From Bacteroidota bacterium (GTDB taxonomy: Bacteria; Bacteroidota; Bacteroidia; Bacteroidales; Paludibacteraceae): a DNA stretch of 32,449 nt. Both the position numbers and the translations under genes were made by a program. The DNA lies in assembly GCA_017860335.1 (NCBI GenBank), contig JAFNAU010000003.1:1-32449 (forward strand), written 5' to 3'. This document shows, in pieces, positions 23,625 through 32,422 of this stretch (position 1 is its first letter; each line of letters begins with the position of its first letter). A model generated the notes under the pieces. It was not told the DNA's origin, did not search any database, and saw only the letters and a list, made by a program, of their open reading frames with translations.

Positions 23625-25151
23625 ATGAAGAAGCTGATTACTATATTGATGTTTTTCTTGAGTCTGACAAGCTGTAGACTTGCCGGTAAAGACACTTATT
23701 TTCTGACTACAGAAAGCACTCCAAAGGTTCATTATTCATCAATCGATCACAATGTCGGTGCACCTTCGTCATTTGTTTTACAGAATGGTATTTACTCTGT
23801 CTTCTATCAGGATTTCCATCTAGATAAAAACAAGAAAAACACCATATACAAGACAACCAGTACCGATTTGATTCATTGGGGGAAATCGGAGAAAGTTATT
23901 TTTTCGAACAAAGCTTTGCCTGTATTGTATGCCAATGTGGTTATTGATACTCAAAACACGATCGGTTTAATAACTAAAGCAATATCACCACTTGTTGCTT
24001 TAATATTGACCGAACAGAAAAGAATAAGTACTGGTTTTCAGCTTTATTATAGTGCAAATCAGGGTAAAACATGGAAGTACATCAGCAAGATTGATTTTCC
24101 CGGAGTTCTGACACCTGATTCAAAGCCAGCAATCATTTGGAACAGTTATACACGAAAATGGACAATGACATTGGTTGAGAACCAATCAATTAAAATTTAT
24201 TCGTCGACTGATTTTAGAAAATGGGAATTTGAAAGCACCTTCGAAAAAGATGCCCAGTACCGGGATAATATATGGCTGAAGGCAACGCTTTTCCCTGTTA
24301 ATGACGGGGCAAACTGGGTGTTACTGATAGATCAGGAATTTCCGAATCCACGAGATGGATCGTCTATTCAGTACCTCATTGGCTATTTTGATGGTAAATC
24401 GTTCAATACAAAAATTACAGCCAAATCGCAATGGTTTGATTATGGAAAAGATAATATCTATAATGTTGTGTGTAGTGGCTTGCCTGAAAATGCTCAATCA
24501 ACAGTTATTGGACTTAAAAACAACATTGATTATGCATTAATCGGTAGTATGAAACCTTACTGGGGAAGTTTTACTTTTCCACGAACACTACATACCGATA
24601 AGTATTCAGGAGAAGATATTCTAGCTTCTGAACCGATTCAGGTAATAGAAAAAGTGAAAACTAAAAGTCAGACATTGAACAATCTGAATGTCAATGAAAC
24701 TGTAGACATCAGCCATGTAATCACTATTCCGCTTACTCCATCATTCATTGTTCTGAAATTCGACACGAAGCAAATGACAAGAATGACTTTTCCATCAAGG
24801 TTTGGAATTCAGTTCGAGAATGATATAGCAGAAAAGCTAATCGTCGGTTACGATGCTTTCAAAGGAGAATATTTTGTTGACAGAAATAATTTTTCAATAG
24901 CAAAAGATAACTCCCAGTTCAGAGGCATTGATATTATTTCGTCTTTTCATTCCGACTCGGAGTTGGTTCTTAAAATGATCATGGACAATTCATCAATCGA
25001 ATTATTTGTAGAAAATGAAAAACAGGTCTTGACAGAAAATTATTTTACCGAACACAAACTTACTAAGGTAAAGCTTTTTGCCGAAAATGGAATTATCAAA
25101 ACAAAAGAATTGACAATAAGCAATTTAAACCCAATTCAAGAAAGCTACTAA
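23625..25151 (+). CDS. GH32-like lipoprotein without catalytic residues (pseudoenzyme)
   Basis: A 508-residue lipoprotein (MKKLITILMFFLSLTSC, cysteine 17) with the GH32 fold from end to end: VHYSSIDHNVGAPSSFVLQN aligns with the nucleophile region, TSTDLIHWG, WVLLIDQEFPNPRDGSSIQY, LIGYFDGKSF and DYGKDNI mark the propeller, and MDNSSIELFVENEKQVLTEN the C-terminal sandwich. All three catalytic sites are replaced: the nucleophile position is A46 (VGAPSS for MNDPNG), the RDP aspartate is K167 (SKPAIIW) and the acid/base glutamate is L218 (WLKATLFP for WECPDLFP). The frame is intact, so it is kept, not decaying. It starts 9 nt after the upstream GH32 gene, suggesting coupled translation. Inferred role: fructan binding or sensing at the cell surface or in the periplasm. 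Confidence 0.85.
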   Translation: MKKLITILMFFLSLTSCRLAGKDTYFLTTESTPKVHYSSIDHNVGAPSSFVLQNGIYSVFYQDFHLDKNKKNTIYKTTSTDLIHWGKSEKVIFSNKALPVLYANVVIDTQNTIGLITKAISPLVALILTEQKRISTGFQLYYSANQGKTWKYISKIDFPGVLTPDSKPAIIWNSYTRKWTMTLVENQSIKIYSSTDFRKWEFESTFEKDAQYRDNIWLKATLFPVNDGANWVLLIDQEFPNPRDGSSIQYLIGYFDGKSFNTKITAKSQWFDYGKDNIYNVVCSGLPENAQSTVIGLKNNIDYALIGSMKPYWGSFTFPRTLHTDKYSGEDILASEPIQVIEKVKTKSQTLNNLNVNETVDISHVITIPLTPSFIVLKFDTKQMTRMTFPSRFGIQFENDIAEKLIVGYDAFKGEYFVDRNNFSIAKDNSQFRGIDIISSFHSDSELVLKMIMDNSSIELFVENEKQVLTENYFTEHKLTKVKLFAENGIIKTKELTISNLNPIQESY

Positions 25152-25161
25152 TAATCCATTT

Positions 25162-25227
25162 TGTATCAATTTTACACAATGATGCAACAAAAATGACAGA
25201 CTTCATTTGGCTTTGTTTCTATTTTTG
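25162..25227 (+). promoter_or_regulatory. PUL operator and promoter 3
   Basis: The 38-bp element at 25162-25199 agrees with operator 1 at 35 of 38 positions, with half-sites TGTATCAATTTTACA and TGCAACAAAAATGACA. Exactly 20 nt later stands TATTTTTG (25220-25227), the same -7 box as at operator 1. The leader to the ATG at 25262 is about 28 nt. It should switch on the GH32-porter-fructokinase unit with the rest of the locus. Confidence 0.75.
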
Positions 25228-25261
25228 CATCGTAAATTATTAACCAATTTTTTTAAGTAAA

Positions 25262-27028
25262 ATGAAAAATACACTCTTTCTTATTATCATGGTGCTTATA
25301 TCGATTAATATGAGTTGCACTTCTCAGAAAAAATCGTCCGGCAATAATATATCTTCCGATTATCAAATCAAGTCATCCTATTTGCTTATTCCTGTGGAGG
25401 AAAAAGCACCGGAGGTAAAAATCATAGCAGCAGCTTCTGATACGACACACCAAACAGCTTTTGATGTGCATTTAGCTGTAGATCAGATTGATTATTGGGT
25501 GCCGGTAGATGTGAAAAAATGGAAAACCCAACTACTTACACTTACTTTTCAGGGATTAACAAAACCTGTGTTGGGGAGCAAAGAAATCAAACAATCTGAC
25601 AAATTTGAATTTGAGTACAATGAAACGTATCGTCCTCAGTTTCATTTTTCTCCTGAATACGGCTGGATGAATGATCCCAATGGAATGGTATATCTCGACG
25701 GCGAATACCACCTTTTTTATCAGTACAATCCTTACGGTTCGATGTGGGGAAATATGTCGTGGGGGCATGCCGTAAGCACCGACCTTACTTCGTGGACTTA
25801 CCTGCCGGTGGCACTTAGGCCCGATAGTCTGGGTGAAATATTCTCCGGCAGTGCCGTGATTGACAAGGACAATACAGCCGGATTTGGTAAAGATGCGATG
25901 ATAGCAATTTTCACCAGCGCAGGCAAAGTTCAGGCGCAATCTATCGCTTACAGCACGGACAAAGGACGTACATTTTCAAAATATGCTCAAAATCCGGTTT
26001 TGCCAAATCCGGGAATTACCGATTTTCGTGACCCGAAAGTATCGTGGAACGAACAATCCGGGCAATGGGTTATGGCACTTGCCACGAAGCAAACAGTCAC
26101 TTTCTTTGGCTCGCATAACCTGAAGAACTGGACTAAACTGAGTGAATTTGGCGAAGGTATTGGTTCGCACGCAGCTGTGTGGGAATGTCCCGATTTATTT
26201 CCGATGACTTATCAGGGAAAAACTAAATGGGTACTGCTGGTGAGCTTAAATCCGGGGGGACCAAACGGCGGCTCAGCCACTCAGTATTTTATTGGAGACT
26301 TTGACGGAAAAACATTTACACCCGACGCATTGCCTTATCCGCTTTGGCTGGATTACGGGCGCGATAATTATGCCGGTGTAACGTTCAACAATATCCCGCA
26401 GTCTGATGGCCGCCGCATTTTTATGGGTTGGATGAGCAACTGGGATTACGCTAATCAGATTCCATCGAAACATTTCAGGAGTGCAAATACAACTGCCCGC
26501 GAACTCACAATTGTGAATAACGGCAAACATCTGATACTGAGCAGCTATCCGGTAAAAGAAATAAATAAACTGAAAAGGGAAATTTCAGAGATGCCTGGTC
26601 TTCATGTCAACAAAGAATATGTAATAACTGAATTGTTGAAAAAAAACGAGGGGTGTTTTGAAATTGAAATGACAATTCGTCCTGAAAATGCACGGATATT
26701 TGGTTTTAGTTTGAATAATGCTAAAAACGAAACATTGAAATTTAATTTCGATAACACAACCGGATTTTTCAGCATAGACCGCAAACAGAGCGGTTTGACC
26801 GATTTCAATGACCGCTTTGCAATGGGAATGAATGCCCCGCTTATAAAGAGAGACAGTTACAAAGTTCGTTTACTGGTAGATAAAGCTTCAGCAGAAATAT
26901 TCATCAACGATGGTGAAATCACATCGACAACGCTGTTTTTCCCTTCGGAATGGATGAACCAACTCAGATTTTTCAGTCAGACCGGAACATTCAGTGTAGA
27001 AAACATTAAAATTAATAACTTAAAATAA
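25262..27028 (+). CDS. GH32 fructan hydrolase, lipoprotein
   Basis: A 588-residue lipoprotein (lipobox INMSC, cysteine 19) that should release fructose from levan, inulin or their oligosaccharides. Residues about 35-115 form an extra N-terminal beta domain, as in several Bacteroidota GH32 lipoproteins. The catalytic motifs are complete: D138 in WMNDPNG, D257 in FRDPK and E308 in WECPDLFP. ARELTI and the terminal sandwich (LLVDKASAEIFINDG) complete the fold. It heads a unit with a sugar porter (7 nt later) and fructokinase, behind operator 3, which fits an exo-acting enzyme that feeds fructose to the importer. Bond preference (beta-2,6 or beta-2,1) is not readable. Confidence 0.95.
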   Translation: MKNTLFLIIMVLISINMSCTSQKKSSGNNISSDYQIKSSYLLIPVEEKAPEVKIIAAASDTTHQTAFDVHLAVDQIDYWVPVDVKKWKTQLLTLTFQGLTKPVLGSKEIKQSDKFEFEYNETYRPQFHFSPEYGWMNDPNGMVYLDGEYHLFYQYNPYGSMWGNMSWGHAVSTDLTSWTYLPVALRPDSLGEIFSGSAVIDKDNTAGFGKDAMIAIFTSAGKVQAQSIAYSTDKGRTFSKYAQNPVLPNPGITDFRDPKVSWNEQSGQWVMALATKQTVTFFGSHNLKNWTKLSEFGEGIGSHAAVWECPDLFPMTYQGKTKWVLLVSLNPGGPNGGSATQYFIGDFDGKTFTPDALPYPLWLDYGRDNYAGVTFNNIPQSDGRRIFMGWMSNWDYANQIPSKHFRSANTTARELTIVNNGKHLILSSYPVKEINKLKREISEMPGLHVNKEYVITELLKKNEGCFEIEMTIRPENARIFGFSLNNAKNETLKFNFDNTTGFFSIDRKQSGLTDFNDRFAMGMNAPLIKRDSYKVRLLVDKASAEIFINDGEITSTTLFFPSEWMNQLRFFSQTGTFSVENIKINNLK

Positions 27029-27035
27029 TTAACTC

Positions 27036-28379
27036 ATGTCAAATAATAAATATCTCTATTGGATAACCTTTGTAGCCATTAACGGTGGTTTACTTTTTGG
27101 GCTTAATATGGCCGGCATTTCAGGCGCAGTAGATATGATTAAAGGCGAATTTTCGCTCACCGACAGTGGACTGGGTACAGTGGCTGCACTGCTTACATTC
27201 GGTTGTCTGATTGGTGCATTATTTACCGGAACATTTACCGAAAAATTCGGACGGAAAAAAGTAATGATAATCACTGCGGTACTTTACATCATTTCTGCTT
27301 TTGGCTGTGCGTTGGCAGAATCGGCAACCATACTTATTGTATTTCGCGTATTATCCGGTCTGGCGGTGGGAGCTACTTCGGTAGTTGCACCAATGTACAT
27401 ATCCGAAATTGCACCAGCACACAATCGCGGAAGATTGGTATCACTCAATCAGTTTGCCATTACCATTGGTATTGTGCTGGCTTATATTTTTGATTATCTG
27501 CTCATTGGGTTTGGCGATAATGCATGGCGGTATATGTTGGCGATTCCGGGATTTTTTGGTGTTCTGTTTTTCCTGTTCCTGATTGTAAAATTTCCCGAAA
27601 GTCCGAGATGGTTATTGGCTCACGCACGCAGGGACGAAGCCATTAAAGTTCTGAACAGCATTGGCGGAACAGCATTGGTGACCGAAGAATTGCCTGCCAT
27701 GGAAAGTACGCTGATAGCCGAGCAAAAAAAGAATAAAATGTCGATTGGTGAATTATTTAAAGGTAAAACGGGTAAGCTCGTTTTAATAGGTACAATCATC
27801 GCTGCTCTTCAGCAAATCACCGGAATAAATGCAGTGATTATGTTTGCTCCTGATATTTTTCAGGCAGCCGGTTCTGCCAAGGGTGACTCGGTGATGCAGG
27901 CAATGATTGTAGGGTTAGTCAACTTCTTGATGACAATAGTGGCATTGTGGCTGGTTGATAAGCGAGGCCGCAAAACCTTGTTGCTCTGGGGAGCTGTGGG
28001 GATGATAATTTCATTAGCGTATCTCGCATTCGATTTCTCAAAACCGGTTCAAAACGGCGCCGGTGTTTTAATTGCCTTGTTGGTGTATATTTCGTTTTTT
28101 GCTGCTTCGTTTGCACCTGTTATGTGGGTAATTATATCCGAAATTTATCCTAATCGTATCAAAGGAGTTGCCATGTCGTTCTCCACAGCGGTAAGTTGGT
28201 TATGTACGTTTCTCACCGTCTATTTTGCACCTGTCATTCACGGTGCGTTTGGATTACAGTATTTATTCGGGATTTTTTGTCTGTTCAGTATTGTTGCTTT
28301 CGTTTTTGTGAAATTCTGGATACCCGAAACCAAAGGAAAATCATTGGAGCAGATAGAACTGGAACTTGGATTGAAATAA
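27036..28379 (+). CDS. MFS sugar porter, probably fructose importer
   Basis: A 447-residue inner-membrane protein with 12 predicted helices and the motifs of the sugar porter family: GLLFGLNMAGISGAV in helix 1, GRKK after helix 2, RGRLVSLNQFAITIGI, PESPRWLLA (187-195), QQITGINAVIMFAPDIF (259-275), DKRGRK and PETKGKSLEQIE near the end. Such proteins carry hexoses, usually with protons. Position between a fructan hydrolase (7 nt) and a fructokinase (27 nt) points to fructose, matching the layout of the B. theta fructan locus. Substrate inferred from context. Confidence 0.92.
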   Translation: MSNNKYLYWITFVAINGGLLFGLNMAGISGAVDMIKGEFSLTDSGLGTVAALLTFGCLIGALFTGTFTEKFGRKKVMIITAVLYIISAFGCALAESATILIVFRVLSGLAVGATSVVAPMYISEIAPAHNRGRLVSLNQFAITIGIVLAYIFDYLLIGFGDNAWRYMLAIPGFFGVLFFLFLIVKFPESPRWLLAHARRDEAIKVLNSIGGTALVTEELPAMESTLIAEQKKNKMSIGELFKGKTGKLVLIGTIIAALQQITGINAVIMFAPDIFQAAGSAKGDSVMQAMIVGLVNFLMTIVALWLVDKRGRKTLLLWGAVGMIISLAYLAFDFSKPVQNGAGVLIALLVYISFFAASFAPVMWVIISEIYPNRIKGVAMSFSTAVSWLCTFLTVYFAPVIHGAFGLQYLFGIFCLFSIVAFVFVKFWIPETKGKSLEQIELELGLK

Positions 28380-28406
28380 AATCTCAAACGTAAAAAAAAT
28401 TATAGC

Positions 28407-29291
28407 ATGGAAAATACAATAGTAGGAATAGGCGAAATATTATGGGATGTTTTCCCGAAAGGAAAAGTACTGGGCGGTGCTCCTGCCAATTTTGCCTATC
28501 ATGTGTCGCAGTTTGGATACGAAGGATATGCCGTAAGTGCAATTGGCAACGATGAGCTGGGACAGGAAATTAAAACTTGTCTGGATCAGCGAAACCTACA
28601 TTATCTGATCGAAACTACACCTTACGCTACCGGTACTGTGCAGGTTACGCTTTCGGGAAATGGAATTCCACATTATGAAATTTGTGAAAATGTGGCATGG
28701 GATAATATCCCCTTTACCGACGAAATGGAAGCATTGGCACGTAAAACCATGACAGTATGTTTCGGGTCATTAGCCCAACGAAGCAGCGTTTCAAGAACAA
28801 CAATAAATCGGTTTCTGGATTGTTTGCCCGATACTGCACTAAAAATATTCGATATTAATCTCCGGCAACATTTTTATACATTAGAACTGATCGAACATGC
28901 ATTAAATCGTTGTAATATATTGAAAATAAATGACGAAGAAATACTTCTGGTTGGAGAACTGTTTGGCTGGCAATCCAAAACCGAACTGGAAATTTGTAAC
29001 CAACTCTTACATAGCCCAAATCTGGACATTGTGGTGTTGACCAAAGGAGCAGAAGGAAGCTATGTTGTGACTAATAACGAAACCTCCTTCAAACCTACAC
29101 CTTTGGTAGAAGTTGCTGATACAGTTGGTGCCGGTGACTCATTTACAGCTGGTTTTGTAGCCGCAATTCTGAACGGACAAAGCATTAGTCAGGCACATGA
29201 ACTGGCAGTGGATGTATCTGCTTTTGTTTGTACACAAAATGGTGCCATGCCAATCCTACCCGAAAATTTATTGTCGCGGGTAAAGAAATGA
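28407..29291 (+). CDS. Fructokinase, PfkB/ribokinase family
   Basis: A 294-residue cytoplasmic kinase expected to turn fructose plus ATP into fructose 6-phosphate. The N-terminal motif GEILWDVFPKGKVLGGAPAN and the C-terminal ATP/anion-hole motif DTVGAGDSFTAGF (238-250, catalytic base D244) are intact. The start WDVFP followed by GGAPAN is the form seen in Bacteroidota fructokinases. It is the last gene of the porter unit and is followed after 24 nt by a strong terminator. Confidence 0.93.
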   Translation: MENTIVGIGEILWDVFPKGKVLGGAPANFAYHVSQFGYEGYAVSAIGNDELGQEIKTCLDQRNLHYLIETTPYATGTVQVTLSGNGIPHYEICENVAWDNIPFTDEMEALARKTMTVCFGSLAQRSSVSRTTINRFLDCLPDTALKIFDINLRQHFYTLELIEHALNRCNILKINDEEILLVGELFGWQSKTELEICNQLLHSPNLDIVVLTKGAEGSYVVTNNETSFKPTPLVEVADTVGAGDSFTAGFVAAILNGQSISQAHELAVDVSAFVCTQNGAMPILPENLLSRVKK

Positions 29292-29315
29292 CGATTGAAA
29301 AACCTCCATAACCTC

Positions 29316-29349
29316 AACCGATCGGATTTCACAATTCGATCGGTTTTTT
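29316..29349 (+). terminator. Terminator after the fructokinase gene
   Basis: 9-bp perfect inverted repeat (AACCGATCG at 29316-29324 and CGATCGGTT at 29337-29345) followed by a T run. It separates the GH32-porter-kinase unit from the regulator gene. Confidence 0.88.
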
Positions 29350-29395
29350 ATAAATGTTGAAAATATTTATAATATCTAATGCCATCAAAAGACAA

Positions 29396-29421
29396 ATATT
29401 GTATTACTTTTGATACAATAT
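29396..29421 (+). promoter_or_regulatory. HTCS gene promoter inside a perfect inverted repeat
   Basis: The -7 box TACTTTTG (29405-29412) is framed exactly by ATATTGTAT (29396-29404) and ATACAATAT (29413-29421), a perfect 9-bp inverted repeat. No TTTG is found at the usual -33 position and the PUL operator is absent, so the regulator gene seems to be controlled separately. A dimer bound to the palindrome would cover the -7 box. Confidence 0.6.
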
Positions 29422-29457
29422 ATGGATGCTGAACTTTCACTGAAATCCTCAAATGCC

Positions 29458-32223
29458 ATGAAACGGATTTTCATATACCTGCTTTTCGCAGGACTTATTT
29501 TTTCTCAGTCCTGTACAACCAGATCTGACCATGCGAAAATAATCGGAGTTTCTCAATGCAGTGATGATGCATGGCGGAGAACCATGAACAGCGAAATGAA
29601 ACGTGAAGCTTCGTTCAATCCAGGTTTTGAAATCAGAATAAAAACAGCGCACGACAGCAATCAGCAACAAATTCGTGATATTGAAAGCTTTATTGCTGAT
29701 GGCGTTGATTTGATTATCGTTTCTCCTAATGAAGCCATTCCACTGACTCCGGTTATCGAAAAAGCAATGCAGGCAAACATACCCGTTGTATTGATTGACC
29801 GGAAAATCAGTTCGGGAAAATATACAGCATTTGTTGGAGCCGATAACATTCAGATTGGAAAAGAAGTAGGCACTTACGCAGCAAATCTGTTGAATGGCAA
29901 AGGAAATATTGCTGAAATATGCGGACTGGACGGCTCAACTCCGGCTTCTGAACGTCACAATGGATTTATGAGTGTTATTCGGAAATATCCGGGAATTAAA
30001 GTCGTATATAAGTCAAATGGTGATTGGTTGCGCAAACAGGCCAAAGAAAAAATGACAGAAGCGCTGCAAACCATGATACCAATTGACCTTGTATTTGCAC
30101 AGAATGATGAAATGGCGACAGGTGCCCGGGAAGCCTTGCGGGTTACTACCGGGATAAAGAAACCCATCTTACTCGGAATTGATGCACTTCCTGGTACTAA
30201 CGGAGGCATTCAAAAAGTTCTGAATGGCATTATAGATGCTACTTTCATTTATCCCACCGGAGGCGAAAAAGCTATTCAGACAGCCTTACACATTTTAAAT
30301 AATGAACCTTACGACAGAGAAAATATCCTTTACACTGCTGTTGTTGACAAAACGAATGCGAGGGTGCTGAAACTGCAAACGGATCAGATTATTCAACACC
30401 AAAATCGTATTGGGCAACTGAATACAGTACTGAATCAAAATTTAGCAAAGTTCAGTACGCAACAAAATTTATTATTTTTATCTTTTGCTGTTTTATTTCT
30501 CATTTCTGTACTTTTGATACTTCTTATACGCTTATACAGACACAAGAACAAGGTCAATGAAGAACTGAGACTTACCAACATTGCCATTAACAAGCAAAAA
30601 GAAGAATTGTCAGAGCAACGTGATCAGTTAATCGTTCTTTCTAGAAATCTGGAAGAAGCAACACAGGCTAAATTGGTTTTTTTTACGAACATATCGCATG
30701 AATTCCGCACTCCGTTAACCCTTATTCTCGGACCGTTAGATAGTCTGATAGAAAAGGAGTCACTCAGCTCTAACGGCAAACGTCTCCTCCAACTCATGCG
30801 CAAGAATGTTCATGTATTGCTGAAACTTATTGAACAGATTACAGAATTCAGGAAATACGAGAACGGAAAGATGCAGATGTACTTTACACTGACTGATCTG
30901 AAAAGTTTTATCTCCGAAATATGTGATTCATTTGTCGAATTTGGGAAAAAGAAACGTATAAATTTCTCATTTAAAGCCTCTGATGATGATTACACCTTAT
31001 GGTTCGATTCTGATAAAATGGAAAAAATCTGCTATAATCTGTTGTCAAACGCATTTAAATTCACCAGCGAAAACGGGCAAATCGATGTACGCTTGACAAA
31101 GATTCTGAAAAATGATGAGGAATTTGCACAAATAACCGTTTCAGATGATGGTGCTGGTATTCCCGAAAATCATGTACACAGTATCTTCGAACGATTTTAT
31201 AAAGTGGATGACCGTGCGCTTGGTTCCGGAATCGGGTTACATTTAACCAAAGTCCTTGTTGAACTGCATAACGGTGAAATTAACGTAGAAAGCACAGTAG
31301 GAAAGGGTACAAAATTCAGTGTACTGATACCTTTCAAACAAAAGGAAATTCCTGTTGTTGAACAATTTCCAATCCTGAATACGTTAGAGAGTAAGCAGGA
31401 TGATATATTGATACTGGATGGTGAAAATGAAGAAGAACAGGTTGCTGATTTGCAAACAGATAAACCATTAGTTCTTTTAGTAGAAGATAATGTAGATGTT
31501 CGGGTGTATATTAAAAGTTTGTTGATTGATAATTTTGAAATAATCGAAGCTCAGAATGGCCGGATTGGGTTATTAAAAGCAATGAAGTTTGTTCCGGAAC
31601 TTATCATCAGTGATGTGCAAATGGATATTATGGACGGTTTTGAACTCTGTAAACAAATTAAGGAAAATCTCTCAACCAGCCATATTCCAGTTATTCTTCT
31701 TACGGCTTATTCTCTTGAAGAACAACGTGCAGTTGGCTTTGAAAGTGGTGCCGATGCGTATATTCCTAAACCATTCAATGAAAATCTGCTTAAAATCCGT
31801 GTGCGCAAGTTGATAGAAAACCGGGAAAAAATCAACAACTATTTCCAGAAAAACCTGACTTTTGGCGAACGTAAAGAAACTGTGGCTGAAATAGATAAAT
31901 CTTTTATCACAAAATTCCGTAAGCTGGTTGAAGAAAGGCTGACAGACACTGAGTTAAATGTGGATGAAATTGGTAAAAATCTGGGACTTTCGCGTGTTCA
32001 GGTATATCGCAAAATAAAATCGTTGACCAATTACGCTCCGAATGAACTGGTGCGTATCATTCGATTGAAAGCTGCCGAGCAAATGATAATTAACTCGGAT
32101 AAAAGTGTTTCAGAAATTGCTTATGATACAGGTTTCTCTACTCCTTCTTATTTTACCAAATGCTTCAAAGAATATTACAATGAAAGCCCCAGCGATTACA
32201 CTAAAAGAATTAAACAAAAATAA
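29458..32223 (+). CDS. Hybrid two-component system regulator (HTCS), fructan/fructose sensor
   Basis: A single-chain sensor and transcription activator of 921 residues. In order: N-terminal signal (MKRIFIYLLFAGLIFSQSC); periplasmic type I sugar-binding domain, about 25-305 (IIGVSQCSDDAWRRTMNSEM, VDLIIVSPNEAIPLTP, VVLIDRKISSGKYTAFVGAD); membrane helix about 337-359; HisKA with H414 (FFTNISHEFRTPLTLILGPL); HATPase (NLLSNAFKFT, DDGAGIP, GSGIGL); receiver with D719 (ELIISDVQMDIMDGFELC); and an AraC-type DNA-binding domain from about 835 (LGLSRVQVYRKIKSLTN, IAYDTGFSTPSYFTKCFKEY). The sensor type matches B. theta BT1754, which binds fructose. Open frame extends to a TTG at 29410, but that lies inside the -7 box; the ATG at 29458 starts the signal peptide, with 29422 as an alternative. 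The three 38-bp operators are its likely targets. Confidence 0.95.
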   Translation: MKRIFIYLLFAGLIFSQSCTTRSDHAKIIGVSQCSDDAWRRTMNSEMKREASFNPGFEIRIKTAHDSNQQQIRDIESFIADGVDLIIVSPNEAIPLTPVIEKAMQANIPVVLIDRKISSGKYTAFVGADNIQIGKEVGTYAANLLNGKGNIAEICGLDGSTPASERHNGFMSVIRKYPGIKVVYKSNGDWLRKQAKEKMTEALQTMIPIDLVFAQNDEMATGAREALRVTTGIKKPILLGIDALPGTNGGIQKVLNGIIDATFIYPTGGEKAIQTALHILNNEPYDRENILYTAVVDKTNARVLKLQTDQIIQHQNRIGQLNTVLNQNLAKFSTQQNLLFLSFAVLFLISVLLILLIRLYRHKNKVNEELRLTNIAINKQKEELSEQRDQLIVLSRNLEEATQAKLVFFTNISHEFRTPLTLILGPLDSLIEKESLSSNGKRLLQLMRKNVHVLLKLIEQITEFRKYENGKMQMYFTLTDLKSFISEICDSFVEFGKKKRINFSFKASDDDYTLWFDSDKMEKICYNLLSNAFKFTSENGQIDVRLTKILKNDEEFAQITVSDDGAGIPENHVHSIFERFYKVDDRALGSGIGLHLTKVLVELHNGEINVESTVGKGTKFSVLIPFKQKEIPVVEQFPILNTLESKQDDILILDGENEEEQVADLQTDKPLVLLVEDNVDVRVYIKSLLIDNFEIIEAQNGRIGLLKAMKFVPELIISDVQMDIMDGFELCKQIKENLSTSHIPVILLTAYSLEEQRAVGFESGADAYIPKPFNENLLKIRVRKLIENREKINNYFQKNLTFGERKETVAEIDKSFITKFRKLVEERLTDTELNVDEIGKNLGLSRVQVYRKIKSLTNYAPNELVRIIRLKAAEQMIINSDKSVSEIAYDTGFSTPSYFTKCFKEYYNESPSDYTKRIKQK

Positions 32224-32321
32224 CAATCTCTCCATTACTTTAAACCTGGTCTGATAAGAAAAATTACAGAAAAGGAATGGGATATATAATATGTTTTTTT
32301 CCTCTTCTTCTGATTGCAAAT

Positions 32322-32351
32322 ATGACCGACAATGTAATTGACGGAATAATG
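32322..32351 (+). repeat. 30-bp direct repeat, right copy (displaced pheT fragment)
   Basis: Exact copy of pheT bases 10273-10302, encoding MTDNVIDGIM, in the intergenic region after the HTCS gene. In the same frame it continues for only eight unrelated codons before a stop (32376-32378). The surrounding sequence does not match pheT. Otherwise the 199 nt between the HTCS gene and the next possible start hold no gene. Confidence 0.9.
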
Positions 32352-32402
32352 GATCAATGTAAAAATCAGGTGGAGTAGTTTTACCCTTTTTGATAGAATA
32401 TT

Positions 32403-32410
32403 TATCTTTG
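32403..32410 (+). promoter_or_regulatory. -7 box of a promoter at the right edge
   Basis: TATCTTTG followed by TGC is a perfect Bacteroidota -7 box; TTTT at 32379-32382 lies 20 nt upstream as a weak -33 element. It points out of the window to the right, which shows that a new transcription unit starts after the PUL. Confidence 0.6.
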
Positions 32411-32422
32411 TGCAAAAAAGCG

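Noticed and set aside
10273..32351. Classical integrative element with attL/attR at pheT
   Set aside because: No integrase or mobility gene is visible, and the right copy is not followed by a recognisable pheT 3' end, so only the repeat itself is reported.
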